Shown: in pieces, positions 17,331 through 24,688 of the stretch
Layout of the letters: each line of letters begins with the position of its first letter
Numbering within the stretch: the stretch's first letter is position 1
Origin: Gammaproteobacteria bacterium
GTDB lineage: Bacteria > Pseudomonadota > Gammaproteobacteria > Steroidobacterales > Steroidobacteraceae
Direction: 5' to 3'
Assembly: GCA_025357915.1 (NCBI GenBank)
Contig: JANYLH010000020.1
Span: 1 to 50,844 of the forward strand
Length of the DNA stretch: 50,844 nt
Program-made: the position numbers and the translations under genes
Notes under the pieces: model-generated
Database searches by the model: none
Told to the model about the DNA's origin: nothing
Seen by the model: only the letters and a program-made list of their open reading frames with translations

Positions 17331-17966
17331 GCGCAGCTGATTGACCGATGCATCCGGGTCCGCGTACCCGAGCGCCATGCCGCAGTAGATCAGGTCCGTT
17401 TCGGGCAGCGCGAAATGGCGATGCAGCGTTTCCCGAAGCGATCCCCAGAATTCCTGCATGCAGGTGCCGAGTCCCCGATCGACGGCGGCCAGCGCCAGGG
17501 TCTGCATGAACATGCCAAGATGCGCCCATTGGCCGCGGCCCATGCGGCCGTCGATGATGAAGAAGATCCCGACTGGCGCGCCGAAGAACTCGAAGTTGCG
17601 CGCCACGTGTGCGAGCCGCCCAGCGCGATTCTCGCGGGAAATTCCGAGCCGCGCGTACATGTCTTCGCCCAGCTGGTAGCGCCGTGAGCGGTACGGCTCC
17701 CAGAGGTTGGCTGGGTATACGAGATCGCTCCCTTCCTCTTGTGGCGGCGCACCGCCGGCGTTGGCTATGGCGCCGCGAGCCAGCGTGACGACCGCGTCGC
17801 GTTCTGCGCCGGCAACTGCGATGACCTTCCAGGGCTGCAGGTTGCCGCCCGAGGGCGAGTAGCGAGCGGTGTCGAGCAATTCACGGAGCTGCGGCTCCGT
17901 CACCGGCGTGGGGAGAAACCGGCGGATGGAGATGCGCCGCCGGATCGCTTCGGTAACGGTGAGCAT
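17283..17966 (-). CDS. Nitroreductase family FMN oxidoreductase
   Basis: The 227-aa protein has the family pattern: EAIRRRISIRRFLPTPV (FMN phosphate contacts), LLDTARYSPSGGNLQPWKVIAV, a central WAHLGMFMQTLALAAVDRGLGTCMQEFW and the C-terminal MALGYADPDASVNQLRSARAPVEEF. Such enzymes use NAD(P)H and FMN to reduce nitro compounds, quinones or enoates; the natural substrate is unknown. The start is placed at MLTVTEAI because family members begin there. An alternative ATG at 18023 would add 19 residues, has GGGAG upstream and would abut the divergent gene. The 3' end overlaps the DUF1289 gene by 48 bp on the opposite strand. Confidence 0.87.
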   Translation of the reverse strand: MLTVTEAIRRRISIRRFLPTPVTEPQLRELLDTARYSPSGGNLQPWKVIAVAGAERDAVVTLARGAIANAGGAPPQEEGSDLVYPANLWEPYRSRRYQLGEDMYARLGISRENRAGRLAHVARNFEFFGAPVGIFFIIDGRMGRGQWAHLGMFMQTLALAAVDRGLGTCMQEFWGSLRETLHRHFALPETDLIYCGMALGYADPDASVNQLRSARAPVEEFAILRGF

Positions 17967-18048
17967 CGGTCGCTGGCCTCGCGGATTGCGGCTGGGCGCG
18001 CCGCTGTGCGGGGTTATACTCATTCCACTCCCAGGAGGATAGAGCCGG

Positions 18049-20004
18049 ATGCTGGAGTGGATGGCCCGAGGCCTGCAACGTACTGTGCTTGTGCGATATT
18101 CCAGCTGGTTTACCCTGGCGCTCTGGTATCTGGCCCTGTGCCTGGTCACACGCCTATCGTTGTGGTGGGCCTTCGGCGACCAGGCGCAGGTGAGCGCCCG
18201 CGCGGTTCTGTGGATCTTGCCAGCGGGGCTGATCGCCGACGCGGTACAGAGTCTCTATCTGCTGGCGCCGCTCGCGCTGTTCCTGTGGTTGTGCCCCGAC
18301 CGCTGGCATCGCAGCGCGATCATGCGCGGCGTGCTGCGGGGCGGCACCGCGCTGTGGATGTTTGGCATGCTGTTCGTTGCCGTCACCGAGTATTATTTTT
18401 TCGAAGAGTTCGATTCGCGCTTCAACCTGGTTTCGGTCGACTATCTCATCTACCCGACCGAAGTGGCCGGCGACCTGTGGGCGGCCTATCCGGTCGGCAA
18501 GGTCATCATCGCCGGCGCGTTGCTGGCCGGTGCGATGACCTGGGCCTTGCGCCGGCAGTTGACCGCCGGCACTCATGAGGTAGCGCGCTTTACCGCCAGG
18601 ACCCCGCTTTTTCTGCTGCTGATGGTGGCAATGGGCCTGGCCATCGCCGGGTTTTCCACCAATGCGCTGGGGTTATCGACGAATCGCGTCGCCGACGAAC
18701 TGGCTGCCAACGGCCCATCCAGCTTCTTTCGTGCGCTGCGCACCAGCGAGATCGACTACCACGCGCACTATGCGACGCGCGATCCGGCTGCCAACCGCGC
18801 CCTGCTGGTAAAGCACCTGTCGCGCGGCGGCGGGCGCTGGACCGGCCTCGCCGACGGTCGGCTCGATCGCGAGTTTCCGGCCAGGGTGGGCGGGCTTGGC
18901 AAGCTCAACGTGGTGCTGATTTCGAGCGAATCGTTCGGCGCGGAATTCAGCCGCCTGTACGGCTCCGCGCGCGATTGGACGCCCGAGTTTGATCGCTACG
19001 CGCGGCAATCGCTCTGGTTCCGGCACACCTACGCTTCGGGCACGCGCACCGTGCGGGGCCTCGAAGCCATTAGCGCTTCCATACCGCCGATCCCGACCGA
19101 ATCGGTGGTGCGCCGGCCTGGCAACGACAACATCGCGACCCTCGGCGCGGTGCTGCGCCGACATGGCTATCACACCAGTTTCCTCTATGGCGGCTACGGC
19201 TACTTCGATGACATGAATGATTTCTACGCCGGCAACGGCTATGAAGTGAAGGACCGGAAGGACATCCGTGGTACGCCGCGCTTCGCCAATACCTGGGGCG
19301 TGGCCGACGAGGACCTGTACGACATGGCGTTGGCGCACGCGGACGAGCTTGCCGCGCAGCACGTGCCGTTCTTCATCCACGTGATGAACACCTCGAACCA
19401 CAAACCTTTTACCTTTCGCACCGGCCTGGAGTCACTGGGCATCAAGCCCGCCGGCGGCGGCCGCGAGTCGGGCGTGCGCTATGCGGACTATGCGCAGGGC
19501 TATTTCCTGCGCGAGGCCGCCGGGCACGCCTGGTTTGACGATACGATTTTCATCGTCGTCGCCGACCACGGTGCGCGCGTGTATGGCAAGCAGGAGATTC
19601 CGCTGCGCACCTATGAAATTCCGCTGCTGTTCTACTCGCCCAGACACCTGCCGCCGCGGCGCGTCGACGCCCTCATGACGCAGATCGACATTGCGCCGAC
19701 CCTGCTGGGGCTGCTGGGGCTGCCGTATACGGCGCCGTGGTTTGGTCAGGATGCACTCAACACCTCCGAAGAGGGGCGGGTGGCTTTTTTCAGCCACAAT
19801 CACGATGTCGCCATGCTGCGCGACGGCGAGCTGACGATTCTGGGCCTGCAGAAGCACGTACTGAACAAGCGCTATGACGCGGCGACCGACCGCTATGACA
19901 ATGCCGCGCCGGTCAACGCGCCCATGAATGACCTGGCAATCGCTTACTACCAGACGGCCTACGAGTTGTTCAAGGCGCACCAGTTCGATCTGCCAGGGCC
20001 CTAG
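18049..20004 (+). CDS. LtaS-like membrane sulfatase-fold enzyme (phosphoglycerol/phosphoethanolamine transferase type)
   Basis: The 651-aa protein has four or five transmembrane helices in the first 210 residues and a large alkaline-phosphatase/sulfatase-fold domain. Motifs include VVLISSESFG, TYASGTRTVRGLEA with candidate nucleophile Thr332, HVMNTSNHKPFTF, and the metal pair Asp506-His507 in VVADHGAR. This is the LTA-synthase-like arrangement. In Gram-negatives such enzymes transfer phosphoglycerol or phosphoethanolamine to periplasmic glucans or lipid headgroups, with the active site in the periplasm. AGGAGG lies 12 bp before the ATG. The exact acceptor is unknown. It is divergent from the nitroreductase gene. 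Confidence 0.88.
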   Translation: MLEWMARGLQRTVLVRYSSWFTLALWYLALCLVTRLSLWWAFGDQAQVSARAVLWILPAGLIADAVQSLYLLAPLALFLWLCPDRWHRSAIMRGVLRGGTALWMFGMLFVAVTEYYFFEEFDSRFNLVSVDYLIYPTEVAGDLWAAYPVGKVIIAGALLAGAMTWALRRQLTAGTHEVARFTARTPLFLLLMVAMGLAIAGFSTNALGLSTNRVADELAANGPSSFFRALRTSEIDYHAHYATRDPAANRALLVKHLSRGGGRWTGLADGRLDREFPARVGGLGKLNVVLISSESFGAEFSRLYGSARDWTPEFDRYARQSLWFRHTYASGTRTVRGLEAISASIPPIPTESVVRRPGNDNIATLGAVLRRHGYHTSFLYGGYGYFDDMNDFYAGNGYEVKDRKDIRGTPRFANTWGVADEDLYDMALAHADELAAQHVPFFIHVMNTSNHKPFTFRTGLESLGIKPAGGGRESGVRYADYAQGYFLREAAGHAWFDDTIFIVVADHGARVYGKQEIPLRTYEIPLLFYSPRHLPPRRVDALMTQIDIAPTLLGLLGLPYTAPWFGQDALNTSEEGRVAFFSHNHDVAMLRDGELTILGLQKHVLNKRYDAATDRYDNAAPVNAPMNDLAIAYYQTAYELFKAHQFDLPGP

Positions 20005-20027
20005 TGGCGGACGGCTGGCCCGGGTGC

Positions 20028-20495
20028 TCAGTCCGCCGGCCGGATTTCCAGGGCGATATTGCCGCTGCCCGCCGGGAATACCGTGAGCGAGTAGCCGTTG
20101 AGTCGCTGGCGGATCGCGGAGCTCCCCGGATCGCCCGCCTGCCGGAACAGTCGCCAGGCCGCGAGCTGCCGGTTCTGTCCTGGCTCGACGATTGGCATTT
20201 CCCGCATGGGGCCCGCAGGCGCGGCGGGCGGTGGCGGCGTGCGCGCCAGCCACTCGCCGGGCTTGAGACGATCGCCCTGACTGATCAACCGCGTGACGAT
20301 GCCGGTACGAGTCAGTCCTCGGCGCTGGAGTCGGGCGCTATCGACCAGGAGCGATTCGGATACCGGGATTCCGATCAGTTCCCCAGTGTCGAGATCCAAT
20401 TCCACCGCTGCGTCCTCGCCGACGCCGATCCCGAGCTGCCGGCCACTCGTCTCTAGAGCGGCGATGTTGATCAGAAGCGTCGCTAACTTGTTCAT
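20028..20495 (-). CDS. Hypothetical protein
   Basis: I do not recognise this 155-aa product. It begins [40 protein letters not shown], has a Pro/Ala-rich middle ([13 protein letters not shown]) and a C-terminal half resembling a short beta-rich domain ([20 protein letters not shown]). There is no signal peptide or clear membrane segment. AAGGGTG lies about 5 bp before the ATG at 20495. It converges with the LtaS-like gene (23 bp apart) and is divergent from fhs. The opposite strand is also open here, so the call rests on codon composition, the ribosome site and the fit between neighbours. Confidence 0.5.
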   Translation of the reverse strand: MNKLATLLINIAALETSGRQLGIGVGEDAAVELDLDTGELIGIPVSESLLVDSARLQRRGLTRTGIVTRLISQGDRLKPGEWLARTPPPPAAPAGPMREMPIVEPGQNRQLAAWRLFRQAGDPGSSAIRQRLNGYSLTVFPAGSGNIALEIRPAD

Positions 20496-20656
20496 TTGCA
20501 CCCTTACGGCAACCAGGCCGGATTCATACTGCCGCCCCGGCCGGCCGTGCGGTTTGCCGTCGCTGCGGGAATTGGCCTGGACGCGGGTCGGTACGATATT
20601 CTTCGCGGCCAGATCCGCCGGCCGGACCCCACCCAAGAGCAGCAAGGACAGCGAAA

Positions 20657-22330
20657 TTGAAAAGCAATATTGAAATCGCGCAACAGGCAAAGATGCGGCC
20701 GATCCTCCAGCTGGCCTCCGACCGGCTCGGCATCGCGGAGCAACACCTCGAACCCTACGGCCGCTTCAAGGCCAAGATTTCCCTTGGTTACCTTGATTCG
20801 ATCAAGGATCGCCCGGACGGCAAGCTGGTGCTGGTGACGGCGATCTCGCCGACGCCGGCAGGCGAGGGCAAGACCACGACCACCGTGGGGCTGGGCGATG
20901 CGCTCAACCGCATCGGCAAGAAGGCCATCGTGTGCCTGCGCGAACCGGCGCTCGGGCCGGTATTCGGCATGAAGGGCGGCGCGGCCGGCGGCGGCTTCTC
21001 GCAAGTGGTGCCGATGGAAGACATCAACCTGCATTTCACTGGCGACTTCGGCGCCATCGCGCTCGCCAACAACCTGCTCGCGGCGCTGATCGACAACCAC
21101 ATCTATCACGGCAACGCACTCGGCTTTGATGTGCGGCGCATCACCTGGCGGCGCGTGGTCGACATCAATGATCGCGCGCTGCGCGACATCACGGTAGGTC
21201 TCGGCGGCCCAGGCAACGGCTTCCCGCGCCAGGACGGTTTCGACATCGTGGTAGCCTCCGAGGTGATGGCGATCTTCTGCCTGGCCACCAGCCTCAGCGA
21301 TCTCAAGGAGCGGCTCGGCAACATCGTCGTCGGCTATACGCGCGAGCAGAAACCGATCCGCGCCCGCGACCTCAAGGCCCACGGCGCCATGACGGTGCTA
21401 CTCAAGGACGCGCTCGCGCCCAATCTCGTGCAGACGCTGGAGAACAATCCGGCAATCATTCACGGCGGTCCTTTCGCCAATATTGCCCACGGCTGCAACT
21501 CAGTGATCGCCACCAGCGCTGCGCTCAAGCTGGCGGATTACGTGATCACCGAAGCGGGGTTCGGCGCCGACCTGGGCGCGGAGAAGTTCCTCGATATCAA
21601 GTGCCGCAAGGCCGGGCTCCGTCCGGCGGCGGTGGTGATCGTCGCGACCGTACGCGCGCTCAAGTATCACGGCGGCGTCGAGGTTGCAGACCTGGCGCGC
21701 GAGAACGTCGAGGCGATGAAGAAGGGCATCGCCAACATCGAGCGACACATCGACAACATGCGCGATCGCTTCGGTTTGCCGTGCCTGGTGTCGATCAATC
21801 ATCGTGCCGAAGATACCGAGGCCGAGATCCAGCAGCTCATCGAGCGGGCGGGCCAGCAGGGCGTCAAGGTCATCAGCGGCCGGCATTTTGCCGAGGGTGG
21901 CGCCGGTGCCGTCGAGGTGGCGAAGGAAGTCGTGAGCCTGTGCGGGCAGCCCAACAACTTCAAGTACCTGTATGAGGATGCCGTGCCGCTGTGGGACAAG
22001 ATGAAGACCATTGCCACGAAGATCTACGGCGCCAGCGACATCAGCGCCGACGCCAAGGTACGTGCGACGATCAAGTCGCTGCAGGAGGGTGGCTACGGTC
22101 ACTATCCGGTCTGCGTGGCCAAGACGCAGTATTCCTTCTCGACCGATCCGAAACTGCGCGGCGCGCCGAGCGGCCATGTCGTCAACGTCCGCGAAGTGCG
22201 GCTGGCCGCGGGCGCCGAGTTCATCGTGATGATCTGCGGCGACATCATGACGATGCCGGGTTTGCCGGCGACGCCGGCCTCCAACAGCATCGACCTGGAC
22301 GCCAAGGGCAACGTGGTCGGAATGTTCTAG
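20657..22330 (+). CDS. fhs: Formate--tetrahydrofolate ligase
   Basis: The 557-aa protein matches the usual family length and motifs: [15 protein letters not shown]-type ATP loop ([19 protein letters not shown]), [36 protein letters not shown], and the C-terminal [13 protein letters not shown]. It joins formate to tetrahydrofolate with ATP, giving 10-formyl-THF, or runs in reverse to recover ATP during C1 oxidation. The start is TTG at 20657, 8 bp after AAGGA; there is no ATG nearby, so initiation may be weak. Its position just before the N-methylglutamate-type cluster, which yields methylene-THF, suggests a role in disposing of or using the same C1 pool. Confidence 0.96.
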   Translation: MKSNIEIAQQAKMRPILQLASDRLGIAEQHLEPYGRFKAKISLGYLDSIKDRPDGKLVLVTAISPTPAGEGKTTTTVGLGDALNRIGKKAIVCLREPALGPVFGMKGGAAGGGFSQVVPMEDINLHFTGDFGAIALANNLLAALIDNHIYHGNALGFDVRRITWRRVVDINDRALRDITVGLGGPGNGFPRQDGFDIVVASEVMAIFCLATSLSDLKERLGNIVVGYTREQKPIRARDLKAHGAMTVLLKDALAPNLVQTLENNPAIIHGGPFANIAHGCNSVIATSAALKLADYVITEAGFGADLGAEKFLDIKCRKAGLRPAAVVIVATVRALKYHGGVEVADLARENVEAMKKGIANIERHIDNMRDRFGLPCLVSINHRAEDTEAEIQQLIERAGQQGVKVISGRHFAEGGAGAVEVAKEVVSLCGQPNNFKYLYEDAVPLWDKMKTIATKIYGASDISADAKVRATIKSLQEGGYGHYPVCVAKTQYSFSTDPKLRGAPSGHVVNVREVRLAAGAEFIVMICGDIMTMPGLPATPASNSIDLDAKGNVVGMF

Positions 22331-22337
22331 AGCTGGA

Positions 22338-22988
22338 CTAGCTTTCGTGCTTGTCGTCTGCGTAGACGATGATCGAGAGCATGCGGATCGGCACTTTCTG
22401 CAGTTTTGCCGGACCGTGCGGCACCGTGCCCCGGAAGGTCAGCGAATCCCCGGGGCGCAGCACGTGGATCTGCCGGCCGTGCCGGTAGTGGATGATGCCC
22501 GAGAGGATGTAGATGAACTCGATTCCGGGGTGCTGGAAACCCGGGAACAGTTCGCTCTTGTCGGTGAGCGTGACCAGGAACGGCTCGAACACCTTGTTCG
22601 GGCCGCGCTGGGCCGCCAGCAAGTGGTAGGTGTGACCGCGCCGCGTGCCGCGACGCACCACCTGGAGGCCTTCGCCGGCCGCCACGTGCTGGGCGCTGTC
22701 GTCGTCGTCACCGACGTTCTGCAGCAGCGTCGCCGGCGTGATTCCCAAGGCACCAGCCAGCGCCACCAGCGTTTCCAGGCTCGGCGAAACCGCGCCCGTC
22801 TCGAGGCGGCTGAGCATGGCGGTGCTGATGTTGGCCTGCTGCGCAACTTCCGCCAATGTTAATGATTGTCCTTCGCGCAGGCGCCGCGCCGCGGCGCCCA
22901 CTTCACGGGCCGGCTCGCTCCGCCGTGGGCGCGGCGTGGTCCCCGCGGCACTCGGTATGGCGTTGCTTGATCGCTGGCTGCGTTTCAT
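22338..22988 (-). CDS. XRE-cupin transcriptional regulator
   Basis: The 216-aa protein has a basic, low-complexity leader, an XRE helix-turn-helix (about residues 30-85: VGAAARRLREGQSLTLAEVAQQANISTAMLSRLETGAVSPSLETLVALAGALGITPATLL) and a C-terminal cupin (about 120-215: HPGIEFIYILSGIIHYRHGRQIHVLRPGDSLTFRGTVPHGP) that would bind a small ligand. AGGGG precedes the ATG. It is divergent from the methylamine/N-methylglutamate-type operon, with a dyad in the shared intergenic region, so it is the likely local regulator. Proteins of this type commonly sit beside amine and polyamine catabolic genes. Confidence 0.88.
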   Translation of the reverse strand: MKRSQRSSNAIPSAAGTTPRPRRSEPAREVGAAARRLREGQSLTLAEVAQQANISTAMLSRLETGAVSPSLETLVALAGALGITPATLLQNVGDDDDSAQHVAAGEGLQVVRRGTRRGHTYHLLAAQRGPNKVFEPFLVTLTDKSELFPGFQHPGIEFIYILSGIIHYRHGRQIHVLRPGDSLTFRGTVPHGPAKLQKVPIRMLSIIVYADDKHES

Positions 22989-23096
22989 GAGCCCCTTCAA
23001 GGGCATGGGCCTGCGCGCGGGTTGCGGCCCGGGCACGCTAGCGGCCGGCCGGCCCGGCGTCAAGGAGCGCTGCCGGCCTGTTGCGTGGCACGTAAA

Positions 23097-23114
23097 TACT
23101 GTTGCGCCACAGTA
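23097..23114. promoter_or_regulatory. Inverted repeat, candidate operator of the XRE-cupin regulator
   Basis: TACTGT and ACAGTA form a perfect 6-bp inverted repeat around TGCGCC. A possible promoter for the rightward operon, TTGCGC (23102-23107), 18 bp, TATCAA (23126-23131), overlaps the right half, so a bound regulator would block the -35 region. CTGTTGCG also occurs twice (23078-23085 and 23099-23106). Assignment is by position and symmetry only. Confidence 0.45.
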
Positions 23115-23177
23115 AACTCGTGTGATATCAATAGGGGCTGAAATCGCTCCTCCGGCGCGGGTTTCCTGCCAAGGCCG

Positions 23178-24419
23178 ATGCCCTATCGATTACTCAAGTT
23201 CGCGCTCTCGCGCCGCCACCCGGAACCGCGCATGTTCCGGGTTCCGGCGGCTCTCAAGCCCGCTTACGACGTGGTGATCATCGGTGCGGGCGGGCACGGA
23301 CTCGCGGCGGCCTATTACCTGGCGCGCGATCATGGCATTCGCAACGTGGCGGTGCTCGAGAAGGGCTACCTCGGCGGCGGCAACACTGGCCGCAACACCA
23401 CCATCATCCGCTCCAACTATCTCACGCCCGAGGGCGTGCGGTTCTACGACGAGAGCCTGCGCCTGTGGCGGGATCTCGCGACCGATTTCGATTTGAACCT
23501 GTTCTACTCGCAGCGCGGCCACTTCACCCTGGCGCACACCGATGCGGCGATGCGCACCATGCGCTGGCGGGCGGAGGTCAACAAGCACCTGGGCGTGAAA
23601 TCAGAGGCCGTGGATGCTGCGTTCGTGAAGCGCGCCATTCCCATGATCGACATGGAGTGCGGCGGCCACGCGCCGATACTCGGAGCCCTGTACCACGAGC
23701 CAGGCGCGATCGCGCGGCATGACGCCGTCGCCTGGGGCTACGGGCGCGGCGCCGACCGGCGCGGTGTGGAAATACACCAGCAGACGGAGGTGACCGGTAT
23801 CGAAGTCACCGGCGGACGGGTGGTGGGCGTCCGCACCAGCCGCGGTCGCATCGCGACCCCGAAGGTCTTGTGCGCCGTGGCCGGCTACACGCCGCGCATC
23901 CTCGACATGGTGGGTTTGCGCAGCCCCATCTACGTGCATGCCCTGCAGGCGATGGTGTCCGAGGCGATCAAGCCCTGGCTCGATCCGATCATCGTCTCAG
24001 GCTCGCTCCACGTGTACCTGTCGCAGACTGCGCGCGGCGAGCTGGTGATGGGCGCCTCGCTCGATCCGTACGAAGTGCAGAACACGCGCTCGACGCTGGA
24101 TTTTGCCGAAGGGCTGGCGGCGCATATGCTCGATCTGTTTCCGTTCCTGGGCGACGTCAAGGTCGTCCGGCAGTGGGCGGGCCTCGCGGACATGACCCCG
24201 GACTTCGCGCCGATCATGGGTACGACGCCGCTCGAGGGTTTCTACCTCGACTCGGGCTGGGGCACCTGGGGTTTCAAGGCGACGCCGGTGTGCGGCAAGA
24301 CCATGAGCCACACGGTTGCCACCGGAGCGAATCATCCGCTGATCAGGGCCTTTGAGTTTGACCGCTTTGAGCGCTTCGAGCTCACGGGAGAGAAAGGGGC
24401 GGCCTCCGTCGGCCACTGA
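23178..24419 (+). CDS. mgdA: Sarcosine-oxidase-beta-like subunit, probable N-methylglutamate dehydrogenase subunit A
   Basis: The 413-aa flavoprotein has a dinucleotide loop VVIIGAGGHGLAAAYYLA (about residues 32-49), GGGNTGRNTTIIRSNY, and ARHDAVAWGY, where His181 matches the histidine that carries covalent FMN in heterotetrameric sarcosine oxidase. The C-terminal DSGWGTWGFKATP closes the FAD domain. In the complex this subunit would oxidise the N-methyl substrate. Gene order beta-delta-alpha-gamma is the one shared by SoxBDAG and MgdABCD. I prefer MgdA because gmaS and mgsABC homologues follow in the same operon. It is the first gene of the run; AAGG stands 4 bp before the ATG. A true sarcosine or dimethylglycine oxidase remains possible. 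Confidence 0.85.
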   Translation: MPYRLLKFALSRRHPEPRMFRVPAALKPAYDVVIIGAGGHGLAAAYYLARDHGIRNVAVLEKGYLGGGNTGRNTTIIRSNYLTPEGVRFYDESLRLWRDLATDFDLNLFYSQRGHFTLAHTDAAMRTMRWRAEVNKHLGVKSEAVDAAFVKRAIPMIDMECGGHAPILGALYHEPGAIARHDAVAWGYGRGADRRGVEIHQQTEVTGIEVTGGRVVGVRTSRGRIATPKVLCAVAGYTPRILDMVGLRSPIYVHALQAMVSEAIKPWLDPIIVSGSLHVYLSQTARGELVMGASLDPYEVQNTRSTLDFAEGLAAHMLDLFPFLGDVKVVRQWAGLADMTPDFAPIMGTTPLEGFYLDSGWGTWGFKATPVCGKTMSHTVATGANHPLIRAFEFDRFERFELTGEKGAASVGH

Positions 24420-24427
24420 CCAACGCC

Positions 24428-24688
24428 ATGAAGCTCATGAACTGTCCGCTCAATGGTCCGCGTCCGGTGCTGGAATTCGCCTTCGGCGGCGAGTTGCGCG
24501 CCATGCCGGATCCCGACCGCGCCAGCGACGCGCAATGGGCGGACTACGTGTGGAACCGCAATGGCGCGCCCGGCGTCAAGCGCGAGTGGTGGTGCCACGT
24601 CCCATCCGGCTTCTGGTTCATCGCCGAGCGCGACACGCTGCGCGACGTCGTGATAGCCACCTATCCGTGCGAGGCGGTGCTGCGATGA
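24428..24688 (+). CDS. mgdB: Sarcosine-oxidase-delta-like subunit, probable MgdB
   Basis: The 86-aa protein has the SoxD pattern: an N-terminal CP..G turn, GGELRAMPDPDRASDAQWADYVWNRN, and REWWCHVPSGFWFIAERDT. In classical SoxD the N-terminal motif is CPxCG and helps bind zinc. Here it reads CPLNG, so the second cysteine (position 9) is Asn, and zinc binding must be altered or absent. This may mark the N-methylglutamate-dehydrogenase branch. It starts 8 bp after mgdA, and its stop overlaps the mgdC start (ATGA). Confidence 0.85.
   Translation: MKLMNCPLNGPRPVLEFAFGGELRAMPDPDRASDAQWADYVWNRNGAPGVKREWWCHVPSGFWFIAERDTLRDVVIATYPCEAVLR

Noticed and set aside
18049-20004. Evidence of Gram-positive origin from an LTA-synthase-like gene
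   Set aside because: LtaS-like sulfatase-fold enzymes are also found in proteobacteria, and all other markers here (TonB receptor, lipoprotein, CRP site) are Gram-negative.
20004-20456. 150-codon plus-strand frame after the LtaS-like gene
   Set aside because: It is antisense to the better-supported minus-strand frame and has Arg-rich shadow composition without a ribosome site.
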